From Chloroflexota bacterium (GTDB lineage Bacteria > Chloroflexota > Dehalococcoidia > Lucifugimonadales > Lucifugimonadaceae), in contig JACZRO010000011.1 in the NCBI GenBank assembly GCA_022574675.1, positions 1 to 33,972 on the forward strand: a stretch of DNA of 33,972 nt, given 5' to 3'. Made by a program: the position numbers and the translations under genes. Within the stretch, counting starts at the first letter, position 1. Each line of letters starts with the position of its first letter. Positions 14,323 to 23,129 of this stretch are shown piece after piece. The notes under the pieces were generated by a model. The model worked only from the letters and a program-made list of their open reading frames with translations. It was not told the DNA's origin and did not search any database.

Positions 14323-16266
14323 TCAGGCTGCCGCCGATGATTCGCTCCCCCTGTACACACGTATCGCCACGGCCAACAGGATCGCGACCACTCCGGCAAA
14401 CAACCACAGGACGGCATAGCCGGCAAATTCACCCATCACGGCATCGCCGAACGCCCGGGCCTTGGCGACGCCTTCGTCGCGCGCCAGTTCGAGCATGCCG
14501 GTGGGATCGCCCTGCGCCCGCTCCACGGCGATCCGTTGGTCAAGCTCTCCGAGGAGCTCTTCTTCTGCGAAGTCCGCGCCGTAGCCGCTGAGGACCTGTG
14601 CAAAGGCCAGCCACACGATCAGGGCAGAGAAGGCCAGGGCAGAGGCAGCCCACATGAGGCGCGAGGTCCACGATCGGCCGCCAAGTACTCCGATAAAGAA
14701 CAGGATGAGCAGCCCCACTGTGATCGCGATCGCGGCGCCTTCGGGTCCCAGGAAGAGTCCGAGTCCACCACGGAACAGGTCAATTCTGTCCAGGTCGTCC
14801 TGACCCGCAGCGGCTGTTCGGTCTTCCCGGTAGCGATCGAAATCCGCCACGGTGTAAGGGCGGCCGGACCGGATGATATCGAGCATTCGCGCGGCGGTGT
14901 CTTGCCGATCGGAAAGTAGTTCCAGGACGTCGCTGGCGTCGATGGTGATGCCGTTCGCGATCTGGTCCCGGATGGCTTCCAGGTCGGTGGAACCCTGGCC
15001 TGCGAGAGCGCCGATGAAAAGGGACTCGTCGTACGTCACAGATGCGGGGAACCGTCCCCCGATGGTCTGTTTGACTTCAGAGGTGAGCCGGGTCGTGAGC
15101 TGTCCCAGGAACAGGTCCAGCGGCAGATCAGGGTCGGTGCAGCCCGGCAAACTTCCGGCCTGTACCGAGCGGAAGGCGTCCTGGGCCTCCACCACTGAGC
15201 CGCATTTCGGGAGGGAATCGACCTGGTCAAGAGCCTTTTTGACCGCCAGTTCTGCGACAACGTCGATGGCGGCGTCTCTCTGGTCTGTGAGATCGACTGT
15301 GTATGACAGGGTGTCGGACTCACGCGACATGTAAGCGGCGACGTTGTCCACGATGGCGTTGATGTGGCCGCGCACCCATTCCCGTGGTGCGATGCGGTTG
15401 ACGGCGTCCGTAATCTCATCGTCCTGGATCGTCACCTGATAGGACAACACGGTGATCTGGCCGATCTGTTCCGTGATCTTCGGTTTAATCAGCGTGTCGA
15501 AAATCACCTGGTCGGCGTTGGACTCGGTGAGGATGTCCTTTACTACCTGGGCGGTGACCGGGATCCGGTCACGGAACGAGATGTTGATGTCCAGCGTGTC
15601 GGACCGGCCGCTCAGGTAAAGACTCAGCGAGTCGAACGCTCCGAACACCTGCTCATCTATCCACTCGGGAGGTACGATTTTCCGCGCCGCGTCCCTGGCC
15701 TGCTCGGGCGAGAGAACGAGGCCGAAGGGCCCCTCGGTGAAGTCCTGGGCTGACTTTTCGGCGGCGGGGGCGATCAACTCGTCGACCAGGATGTTGGCCG
15801 CGTCGATGTTGATATAGCTCGCTTTGAGGCCGGAAAAGAAGTCAGACACGCGATCGTTCAGCGCAAGCGGGATGGCGAAGTCGTCTGATTCCCCGCGGAC
15901 GTACGGAATGAACTCCGCCAGGGCGGCCGCGGTGGTTTCCTGCAGGTACTCCGGGGGGAACGTCGCCCGGAGCAGGGCGCGTGCTTCGTCGCGGGTCGTC
16001 GCCGGGTCGATGAACGAGACCGTCGTCTGGCCTTCCGGGAGGTAGCCGCTATCGATCGATACACCGACGTTGGCCATGTCGTCTAACGCCACGCGAATGA
16101 GATCGTCGTGGAGCCAGTTGTAGACGTCTTGCTCTACCAGTTGATCGGCGATAAAGCTGTCGTCGAACAGCGTGCGGTCAAGCCCTGACCGGACGGTGCT
16201 GGCGCTAAACCAGACCAGGAAAATCGGTATCAGGAGAAGCGCGATGAACCGGCGAATGACGATCAA
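14323..16266 (-). CDS. Large membrane protein with three internal repeats, function unknown
   Basis: 647-aa protein without a family I can name. It has an N-terminal membrane anchor (IVIRRFIALLLIPIFLVWFSA), a large extracytoplasmic region, three membrane helices near residues 520-640 and a short basic tail. The outer region holds three ~40-residue repeats, beginning PPEYLQETTAAALAEF, PPEWIDEQVFGAFDSL and PREWVRGHINAIVDNV. Each continues to Y(V/L/M)xx(G/R)(E/R)SDx and an LxDR-type end, with ~90-100 residues between repeats. Start TTG 16266 is preferred over GTG 16320 because GGGAGAG lies just upstream and the anchor then starts at residue 2. The topology suggests an envelope or sensing role. 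Confidence 0.78.
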   Translation of the reverse strand: MIVIRRFIALLLIPIFLVWFSASTVRSGLDRTLFDDSFIADQLVEQDVYNWLHDDLIRVALDDMANVGVSIDSGYLPEGQTTVSFIDPATTRDEARALLRATFPPEYLQETTAAALAEFIPYVRGESDDFAIPLALNDRVSDFFSGLKASYINIDAANILVDELIAPAAEKSAQDFTEGPFGLVLSPEQARDAARKIVPPEWIDEQVFGAFDSLSLYLSGRSDTLDINISFRDRIPVTAQVVKDILTESNADQVIFDTLIKPKITEQIGQITVLSYQVTIQDDEITDAVNRIAPREWVRGHINAIVDNVAAYMSRESDTLSYTVDLTDQRDAAIDVVAELAVKKALDQVDSLPKCGSVVEAQDAFRSVQAGSLPGCTDPDLPLDLFLGQLTTRLTSEVKQTIGGRFPASVTYDESLFIGALAGQGSTDLEAIRDQIANGITIDASDVLELLSDRQDTAARMLDIIRSGRPYTVADFDRYREDRTAAAGQDDLDRIDLFRGGLGLFLGPEGAAIAITVGLLILFFIGVLGGRSWTSRLMWAASALAFSALIVWLAFAQVLSGYGADFAEEELLGELDQRIAVERAQGDPTGMLELARDEGVAKARAFGDAVMGEFAGYAVLWLFAGVVAILLAVAIRVYRGSESSAAA

Positions 16267-16446
16267 GGGACTCTCCCGTGCGTCGATTTCTGGAAGTGGC
16301 GCCCGGGCCCGGACCGGCACAGGCGCGGGGCGAAGTTTATCTGCTTTCCCTTATCAATTAGTTACGAGAGTACGCCCGAATCACTGGGTGAAGCCGCCAG
16401 ATTCGACACCGGAGCCAGCCTGTGGAACCGCGGGTCGGAGGAGGGT

Positions 16447-17190
16447 TCAACCCCGGCCGAGATAGGTCATCGTGGTGGGGATGACGGTCATCTCCAGCAC
16501 GTTGGCTTCCGGCGGAAGGGTGGCCATGAAAAGGGCGGCGTTCGCCATGTCCGCCGTCTCGACCATTGGCTCGGCGCCCATGTCCCTTCCGCTCGCGGAC
16601 CGGCCGTCAGCCCGCCGCTCCACCCAGGTGTTTCCCGGGTTGAGCTGGCCGCACGAGATTCCGTAGTCGCGACCGTCCAGCGCCGTGGACTTGGTGAGCC
16701 CGGTAACGGCGTGTTTGCTGGACGTGTAGGGAGCGGACCACTCGCGGGGCCGGTCCGCGGCGATGGAGCCAATGTTGATGATCCTGCCGCCGCCCTGGGC
16801 CTTCATGATTTTGAACGCCTCGCGGGTGCACATCATCAGCCCGTCCACATTCACACTGAACGTGGCTCGCCATTTTTCCAGGGTCAGTTTGTCGATCGGG
16901 TCGCCGTCGATCACGCCTGCGTTATTGACCAGGATGTCGACCCGCCCGAACTCGGCCATCGCTCGTTCGAACAGGGCGATCACGTCGGCTTCGCTGGCGA
17001 CGTCGGTAGGGACGGCCAGGGTGCGCACCCCGGCCTCCGCGATCTCGTCTGCGGATTGCTGGAGCCGCTCGGCGTTTCGCGCTGCGAGGACAAGGTCACA
17101 GCCCTCACCGGCGAACGCTCTGGCTATGGCTTTGCCGATGCCGGTGCCGCCTCCGGTGATGACGGCGACCTTGCCGTCCAGCTTGCCCAT
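16447..17190 (-). CDS. Short-chain dehydrogenase/reductase (SDR), tandem copy A
   Basis: Classical SDR of 247 aa, NAD(P)-dependent and cytoplasmic. It has the Rossmann glycine motif GGGTGIG near residue 13, the NNAG motif, the catalytic Ser in GSIAADR and the YTSSK catalytic pair. LNPGNTWVE follows where substrate specificity is set. It lacks the usual C-terminal VDGG cofactor-loop end and instead finishes EANVLEMTVIPTTMTYLGRG. That tail is shared with the next gene, so the two are a duplicated pair. AAGGA lies upstream of the ATG. The gap to the upstream SDR is 65 bp, which suggests an operon. Substrate unknown. Confidence 0.92.
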   Translation of the reverse strand: MGKLDGKVAVITGGGTGIGKAIARAFAGEGCDLVLAARNAERLQQSADEIAEAGVRTLAVPTDVASEADVIALFERAMAEFGRVDILVNNAGVIDGDPIDKLTLEKWRATFSVNVDGLMMCTREAFKIMKAQGGGRIINIGSIAADRPREWSAPYTSSKHAVTGLTKSTALDGRDYGISCGQLNPGNTWVERRADGRSASGRDMGAEPMVETADMANAALFMATLPPEANVLEMTVIPTTMTYLGRG

Positions 17191-17255
17191 GTTGACATCC
17201 TTGCCGTTCTGAAGAATGAAATGAGAAGGTTGACCAACGCCCCCTGGCGGGACAG

Positions 17256-17993
17256 TTAGCCGCGGCCCACGAATGGCTGGATAAGGGGCATGACGGTCAT
17301 TTCCAGAACATTGGCTTCGGGCGGCAAAGTCGCCATGTAAAGCGCCGCCTGCCCCTGGGTCCAGACCGGGATCATCGGGTTGGCGTCGGCCCCTTCCCGG
17401 GCGCGCGTCGCAATCATTAGTTCTGACTCAGTGTTGCCGGGATTGAGTTGTCCGCATGAAATGCCAAATTCACGGCCTTCGAGCGCGGTTGATTTCGTGA
17501 GCCCGGTCATTCCATGTTTCGTCGATGCGTACCCGACCGAGCCGTGGCGCGGCACCATTGCCGAGATCGAACCGATGTTGATGATCCTGCCACCGCCCTG
17601 CTTTTTCATGATCTTGAACGCCTCACGCGTGCAAAGGAACGGTCCGCTCAGGTTAATGGAGACGATGTATTGCCAGTCTGCGAAAGAGGTCTCTTCGATC
17701 GGGCCGCTCTGGCCGACGCCGGCGTTATTAACCAGGATGTCCAGCCGTCCGAATCGGGCGACGGTCTGCTCGAACAGGCTGATCACCTCGTCCTCTTTTG
17801 TCACGTCTGACTGCACGGCCATGACCGTGCCGCCACCCGCCTCGAGCTCAGATTTCGCCTTTTCCAGGACTTCAGCCCGACGACCGGAGATCACGACCGT
17901 ACAACCCTCGCCGATGAACGCGTCCGCGATCCCGCGGCCGATGCCGGTGCCGCCGCCGGTGATGATCGCTACCTTGCCGTCGAGCTTGCCCAT
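17256..17993 (-). CDS. Short-chain dehydrogenase/reductase (SDR), tandem copy B
   Basis: Classical SDR of 245 aa, paralogue of the gene that follows it. Motifs are GGGTGIG, NNAG, GSISAM (catalytic Ser) and YASTK. It shares MGKLDGKVA at the start, CTREAFKIMK in the middle and PPEANVLEMTV at the end with copy A, so duplication is clear. Differences cluster after the active site (LNPGNTESELMIATRAREG), where substrate is chosen, implying distinct substrates. GGGAG precedes the ATG. It lies 81 bp downstream of the exporter gene on the same strand. Confidence 0.92.
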   Translation of the reverse strand: MGKLDGKVAIITGGGTGIGRGIADAFIGEGCTVVISGRRAEVLEKAKSELEAGGGTVMAVQSDVTKEDEVISLFEQTVARFGRLDILVNNAGVGQSGPIEETSFADWQYIVSINLSGPFLCTREAFKIMKKQGGGRIINIGSISAMVPRHGSVGYASTKHGMTGLTKSTALEGREFGISCGQLNPGNTESELMIATRAREGADANPMIPVWTQGQAALYMATLPPEANVLEMTVMPLIQPFVGRG

Positions 17994-18074
17994 ACGTCGA
18001 TCTCCCGTCAGTGCTGGCGTTCCTGGGCCGCGCTGGCCGCGCCGATCCGCGCCGGCCGCCGGAGCAGTTTAGTC

Positions 18075-19562
18075 CTAGTCGGAGTCGGCCGGGGAGTTGA
18101 CAGGGGAGACGAGCGCACCGCGTTCCTGCTCGGAATCGGGCGAACCTCGCCCTTCCCGGGCGGACCGCCTGCCGGCCATGATCGCTGACACCATCGCCAG
18201 TACGCCCGCGGCGATCAGGATTCGGAACACGATGTGCATCCCGGACACGAATGCGTCTCCCGCAGGTCCGGACGGGTTGTCCGATACCGAGCCCAGGTCC
18301 GAGCCGACGCCGCGGGAGATCATGACGCCGGCCACGATGGCCGCGGCCACCGCTAGCGCGGTCACATTGGCGGTGTTGCGCACCAGGTTCAGGAAAGCTG
18401 CCGCGACCCCGTAAAACGATCTCGACACTGCGCCGACCGCGGCGGACATGTTGGGCGCCATCCATAATCCCGAACCGAAGCCGTGGATGAACATGGTTGG
18501 CAAGATCAGGGTAAGTGGCGTGGACTGATCGAAGATCGAGAAGGTGGCGATGGTGCCGAGTTGCAGACCGAGGCCCGCGAGCATGAAATTACGGAAGCCG
18601 AACCGGTCAGACCATCGGCCGGCGAGTACGCCGACGATCGCCATTGTGATCGGCAGCGGCGTCATGATCAGCCCGGCCTGGCTGGCGCTCCGTCCCGTCA
18701 CTTCCTGGAGATAGAACGGCATCAGAAAGTTCGTTGGACCATTCATCAGGAAACCCAGGAACCTGCCTGACACCGCCCAGGAGAACTGACTCACACGAAA
18801 AATAGACAGGTCGATCATCGGGGAAGCGGCGCGTGCCTCCCACCGCAGGAACCAGGCCAGCAACACGGCAAAGCCCACGAAGCTGCCGATGATGTACGGC
18901 GAATCCCATCCCAGGCGATTCCCGTTGGTCAGCGCCAGGATCAGGATCGCCAACCCTGCGGTCGAGGTGAAAATGCCCGGCCAGTCCAGCCGCCCGGCGG
19001 CCTCCCTCGCGCCGGCCCGGACGCGGCGCTCGTCAAGAACGACGAGCGCCAGAACAGAACCGGCGAGGCTGACGACCCCGGTGGCCACAAAGACGGCGCG
19101 CCAGCTGAATACGTCTACGAGCGCGCCACCGACCACCGGTCCGCTTACGGCCCCGAGGCCGATGACGAACATGTTCATGCCGAGCGCCTTGCCGCGTTCG
19201 CGAGCCGGGAATACGGAAGTGATGATCGCCACGGCGACGGTCATGACCATCGCTGCGCCAAAACCTTCTATCACGCGGCCTGCGAGCAGCATCGGCAGGT
19301 TGGCTGACGTGGCGCTGACGGCCACGCCGCCCGCCATCACCAACATTCCGGCCACGTACACCCGTTTACGGCCTGCGATGTCGGACAGCCGGCCCATCGG
19401 CAGGAGGACGGCGCTGATCGTGAGCGCCATCGCGATCATCACCCAGGAAGCGACGGCGAGGTTGAGTTCTAGCTCATCAGCGATGCGCGGTAGCGCGACG
19501 GCGATGCCGGAGTTGCCGATTACGGTCGTGAACTGGCCGACCGCGACGGTCGTGAACGCCAA
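18075..19562 (-). CDS. MFS transporter, 14-helix DHA2 (EmrB/QacA-like) exporter
   Basis: Inner-membrane drug:proton-type antiporter of 495 aa. I count about 14 hydrophobic helices, as in DHA2. GRLSDIAGRKRVYV matches the MFS loop 2-3 motif, and LGAVSGPVVGGALVD is the antiporter motif C of helix 5. IAVALPRIADEL replaces the usual VNVALP of helix 1. The C-terminal tail is hydrophilic. The start is uncertain: TTG 19562 sits one residue before the first helix with no good ribosome site, and I find no ATG or GTG upstream in frame. It may be cotranscribed with the two SDR genes. Substrate unknown. Confidence 0.88.
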   Translation of the reverse strand: MAFTTVAVGQFTTVIGNSGIAVALPRIADELELNLAVASWVMIAMALTISAVLLPMGRLSDIAGRKRVYVAGMLVMAGGVAVSATSANLPMLLAGRVIEGFGAAMVMTVAVAIITSVFPARERGKALGMNMFVIGLGAVSGPVVGGALVDVFSWRAVFVATGVVSLAGSVLALVVLDERRVRAGAREAAGRLDWPGIFTSTAGLAILILALTNGNRLGWDSPYIIGSFVGFAVLLAWFLRWEARAASPMIDLSIFRVSQFSWAVSGRFLGFLMNGPTNFLMPFYLQEVTGRSASQAGLIMTPLPITMAIVGVLAGRWSDRFGFRNFMLAGLGLQLGTIATFSIFDQSTPLTLILPTMFIHGFGSGLWMAPNMSAAVGAVSRSFYGVAAAFLNLVRNTANVTALAVAAAIVAGVMISRGVGSDLGSVSDNPSGPAGDAFVSGMHIVFRILIAAGVLAMVSAIMAGRRSAREGRGSPDSEQERGALVSPVNSPADSD

Positions 19563-20038
19563 CCACCGGTAGGAGTCGCTGGTCGTCGGCGAAGCGGAGT
19601 TCGTGTCAGGAATCCCAGGGCAACAGATGGCAACCGGTGAGAGTGCGGTGCGCCGATTCTACGCTCACATTTCGCGACCAGGCGGGTCGCCGGACCGAAC
19701 CGTGCTTTCCGCCGCCGCCCACGGATGAGCTGGCAACCACCCAGATCATGACCGGGTAAATAACACCCGGCGGCCGGTCGCGAATGGTAGCTATTTCAGT
19801 AGTTAGCGCTCGACCTGCATGAACGATCTCCGTCTGCCAGCGCATCATAGGGGTCGATTAGTATCCACCTGAGGGCGGATGCCAATCCGCCCCTACAGCG
19901 TGGGGTAGGTGTACGGCGCGACTATGAAACTATCTCGAAAGCTTCCGGCCGGGGTGGTTCCACGATGGAAACCCCGCCCGCGCCCGGCCGGGAGAGCGAG
20001 TTCCGGGATAGCCCCCCATCCCGTAACGGCACGCTCCA
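19563..20038. other. Intergenic region with repeat and hairpin, no gene seen
   Basis: No supportable gene in these 476 bases; an 80-aa minus-strand frame at 19606-19848 has no family features. A CCGGGT/ACCCGG hairpin with a 7-nt AT-rich loop is at 19752-19770 and a palindromic repeat at 19874-19898. The promoter of the exporter gene should lie here but I could not identify it. Confidence 0.5.
19874..19898. repeat. GGCGGA-n-TCCGCCCCT palindromic repeat, copy 3
   Basis: GGCGGAT (19874-19880), GCCA loop, ATCCGCC (19885-19891), then CCTACAG. It shares stem and CCCT flank with copies at 1644-1667 and 10270-10295. Confidence 0.65.
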
Positions 20039-21940
20039 CTAATTTGACGGACCGGCGCAGATCGCCCACGCCGTCACGGTCACCACGGCGCCGCCCGGGT
20101 CAAACCCCACGGCGCGCCATGTGGTGGCGCTTGCGGGCGCGTTTGACCTGAGGAGAGAAGTGGATTCACCGCCACCGCCGGTAATGTGACCGCCCGTGGG
20201 GCATGCCGCGATGGCGGTGGCCTCGCCGACGCCGGACGCCCGGGAGAACACGACGGCGTCAGGCCCGGCGACCGGGTCTTTGCAGATTCCAATCCCGCAT
20301 CGAATTGCCTTGAGATCTCCATTCGTGGAATCGAAATAGGCGATCAGCGCGAGTCCGTCTTCGGCAACCGCGACGGAACTGAATCGTCCGACGTTCGTCC
20401 CGGAGTCAAGCATGGTGACGTGCGCCGTTGTGCAGGTGGGGTTGGCGCAACGGGCGACCTTGAGGTTGCCGCCGTTGAGATCGTAGTAGCTGATGAGACC
20501 GAACCCGTCACCACCCGTTGTGGTGGACGGGAAATGGCCCACGTCGCCAAGGGAGTCGATGGTCGATTTCGTGGTCTCGGTACACGCGGCGTTGGAGCAG
20601 TGGGCCGTCACAAGGCTATGAATGCCCGGGTTGTAGTAGCCGATCAGCGCCAGTCCGTCAGCGCCGATAGTGATCGACGGGAACTGCCCCGGTCCGATGG
20701 TAACGACCCGCGAACTCGCGCAGTCGGGATCGTTGCACTGAACCGCTTTCACCAGGCCATTGCTGGCGTCCCAGTAAGTGATTCGGCCCAGGCCGTCCGG
20801 GCCGGTCGCGATCGATGTGAATAGCCCTACGACGCCTGCGGAGTCAACGATTACGGTCGTCCTCTCCAAACACAACAAGTCCAGGCAATGGACTACATTC
20901 AAGTTTTGCGTGGCCCCGTTGTAGTAAGCGATCAGGCCCAGTCCGTCCCCGCCTATCGTGATGGCCGTGTACTGCGCCGCCGTCGGGGTACCGCTCGTGA
21001 TTGTGGCCGTGGTGCAGGCAACGTCCTCACAGTGAGCGACTTTGAGGGCGCCGGTTGTGAAGTTGGCGTAGCTGATGAGGGGGAGCCCATCGGCTCCGAT
21101 TGCGACCGATGTGAACAGGCCGACCAGTCCCTCGGAATCTATGACCGTTTCCGGAGCGGCCGTGCATTCCAGATTTTCGCAATGCGCCACCTTGAGGTCG
21201 CCGTTTGTTTCGTCGAAGTACGCCATAAACGCAAGACCGTCCGAGCCGAATACGGCGGACAAATGCTGTCCTACCAGCCCGTCTGTATCTATGACGACGG
21301 GCGACGGAAACGATGTGAAAAACGGACTGACGCCGGTCCCGTCATCTGCGCAAGCCCAATCCGTCCCGTCCCATCTGGCGATCTGTCCGGCCTCACAATT
21401 GAGGGCGGCGAGCACGTCCATCGGCACGTCCGGGGGCGCGTCCGGAGGTGAGACCACGCCGATCACGTCCGCCGCGCACGCCCATTCAGTCCCGTTCCAC
21501 TTGACGACCTGGTCCTGTTCACATGTGAGGCGGGATAAAACGTCTTCGGTTTCGACTACCGGCGGCGGGTCAAAGATCTCGTCGGTCGAGCACACCCAGT
21601 TTGAGCCGTCCCACTTCGCGATCTCACCGGTTTCACACTCAAGGCCAGCGGGCGCGGCAATTCCGAGGGCCGAGAGCGGCGATGTTTCAGTGGTCGGAGT
21701 CTCCAGAGAAGGCGGAGTCGGGTCGAGAGGCCGAACCGTCGCCTCCCCAAACGGGGTATCTGGGGTTGGAACTTCGGTGGGCTCGGCCTCAATTGTGGCG
21801 TCAGGGCCGGGAGAGTCGGTGGCCACCGGCCCCGGCGTATCGTTCCCGCCGTCGCACGCCGTCAACAGCAAAAGGGCGAAGAGAATTGCTCCGGCCGTTA
21901 CATGACGGGGGATGAGAGACACGCTTTTCGTTATCGCCAT
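20039..21940 (-). CDS. Secreted lipoprotein with three CxxW-type modules and seven propeller-like repeats
   Basis: 633-aa predicted lipoprotein. The signal sequence ends in the lipobox LTAC with Cys29. A Pro/Thr/Asp/Glu-rich linker of about 75 residues follows. Next are three ~55-residue modules, each with C-E-x4-(I/V)-x-(K/R)-W-(D/N)-G-x2-W-x-C (LECETGEIAKWDGSNWVC is the first). Seven ~50-residue repeats then share (I/V)DSxGxVGxFxS(V/I)xxGxDGLxLIxYY, then LKVAHC-x4-C; all seven end in Cx4C. A glycine-rich end domain closes the protein (GGHITGGGGESTS). Seven similar repeats suggest a seven-bladed beta-propeller on the cell surface. ATG 21940 is chosen because the signal peptide starts there; 22045 would add 35 residues before it. 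Function unknown. Confidence 0.85.
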   Translation of the reverse strand: MAITKSVSLIPRHVTAGAILFALLLLTACDGGNDTPGPVATDSPGPDATIEAEPTEVPTPDTPFGEATVRPLDPTPPSLETPTTETSPLSALGIAAPAGLECETGEIAKWDGSNWVCSTDEIFDPPPVVETEDVLSRLTCEQDQVVKWNGTEWACAADVIGVVSPPDAPPDVPMDVLAALNCEAGQIARWDGTDWACADDGTGVSPFFTSFPSPVVIDTDGLVGQHLSAVFGSDGLAFMAYFDETNGDLKVAHCENLECTAAPETVIDSEGLVGLFTSVAIGADGLPLISYANFTTGALKVAHCEDVACTTATITSGTPTAAQYTAITIGGDGLGLIAYYNGATQNLNVVHCLDLLCLERTTVIVDSAGVVGLFTSIATGPDGLGRITYWDASNGLVKAVQCNDPDCASSRVVTIGPGQFPSITIGADGLALIGYYNPGIHSLVTAHCSNAACTETTKSTIDSLGDVGHFPSTTTGGDGFGLISYYDLNGGNLKVARCANPTCTTAHVTMLDSGTNVGRFSSVAVAEDGLALIAYFDSTNGDLKAIRCGIGICKDPVAGPDAVVFSRASGVGEATAIAACPTGGHITGGGGESTSLLRSNAPASATTWRAVGFDPGGAVVTVTAWAICAGPSN

Positions 21941-22126
21941 GGCGGTAGTACCTGCGACGAAAGGGCCGCCGGGATTCGTTCCGAGACCTCGCCGCGCAAC
22001 CTGCGGAACCGGAAAATTGTGTGACCGTGATCCTGGTGCGCCCATGGACGCTTGTGACCGTCCGCATCGGTCGTGAGTACGCGATGTAACGGCGCAGAGG
22101 CGGCGCGTTCGCCATCGATCCGCATG

Positions 22127-22909
22127 TCAGTTCCCGGCTTCGTTGGCGCCGGGTCTCATACGTTGTCGTACGGCCTCGTAGAGCACTATCGCCGCCGCCA
22201 CGGACGCGTTCAGGGACTCGACGGCCCCGGACATGGGCAGTCGCACCAGGAGGTCGCACTTCTCACGGACCAGGCGTGACAGCCCCGCCCCTTCGGACCC
22301 GACCACGAGCGCGGTGGGAGCCCTCAGATCTACATCGGTGTGGAGTTTCGTCCCGCCGCCATCCAGCCCGATGATCCACAGGCCGGATTCCCGGAGGCGG
22401 TCTACAGCCCGAGACAGGTTGACGACGCGGGCGACCGACACATGCTCAAGCGCCCCGGCCGAGGCGCTGATGGCGCCGGGCGTGATTCCGACCGAGCGTC
22501 GCTCCGATATCACGAGACCGTCGGCCCCGGCGGCGTCAGCGGTGCGGGCGATCGCGCCCAGGTTGTGTGGGTCCTCGATCCCGTCGAGAAGTACGATCAG
22601 CGCGCTGCGGCCGGGCGCCGTCGCGGCCGTGACAAGCTCGTCGAACGGCGTGTAGTGCGGGTCTTGCGCGCGGGCGATCACGCCCTGGTGGCGTTTTGTC
22701 CGTGCCCGGCGCTCTATCCTCCGGCGGTCTTCGAAAACCACTTCGATGGATAGCCGGGACGCGCGCTCCAGGATCTCGTTGACCTGCGGACCGCGCTCCG
22801 CCGTCTCAAGGACGTAGAGGCATTCGACCGGCGTTCCAGCGCGCAGCGCCTCAAGCACGGCGCGACGGCCTTCTATCGTGTGGCCGAGCCGTTCACGCCG
22901 GGGTGGCAC
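22127..22909 (-). CDS. rlmB: 23S rRNA (guanosine-2'-O-)-methyltransferase RlmB (TrmH/SpoU family)
   Basis: SPOUT-class, AdoMet-dependent 2'-O-methyltransferase of 260 aa that modifies a conserved 23S rRNA guanosine (G2251 in E. coli). The N-terminal substrate-binding domain has TIEGRRAVLEALRAG and KRHQGVIA. The catalytic trefoil-knot domain has all three motifs: LDGIEDPHNLGAIARTA, ALVVGSEGAGLSRLV and LPMSGAVESLNASVAAAI. The start is GTG 22909 with AGGAG six bases upstream. SpoU relatives such as TrmL are shorter and lack the N-terminal domain, so RlmB is favoured. Confidence 0.93.
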   Translation of the reverse strand: MPPRRERLGHTIEGRRAVLEALRAGTPVECLYVLETAERGPQVNEILERASRLSIEVVFEDRRRIERRARTKRHQGVIARAQDPHYTPFDELVTAATAPGRSALIVLLDGIEDPHNLGAIARTADAAGADGLVISERRSVGITPGAISASAGALEHVSVARVVNLSRAVDRLRESGLWIIGLDGGGTKLHTDVDLRAPTALVVGSEGAGLSRLVREKCDLLVRLPMSGAVESLNASVAAAIVLYEAVRQRMRPGANEAGN

Positions 22910-23129
22910 GAGGATCTCCTGACGCTCTCGGGTGGGGCATGGGTCTTAGCGTAGCCGTTAATCGATCGCCACGGCGGCCTGTGGGAACTACTGGGATCGG
23001 ATCGATCAGGACCGCATCGGCCGATGGTCTGTCCCCGCACTTACGGGCCTGTGCAGAAAAGCGATGATCGAGAGGTTCGTATTCCAGCCGCCAGGAGATG
23101 CATCGACCGAGCCGGGCCGAGCCGCGCCT

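Noticed and set aside
19606-19848. 80-aa minus-strand frame upstream of the MFS gene
   Set aside because: No family features, no ribosome site, and it overlaps hairpin-rich intergenic sequence.
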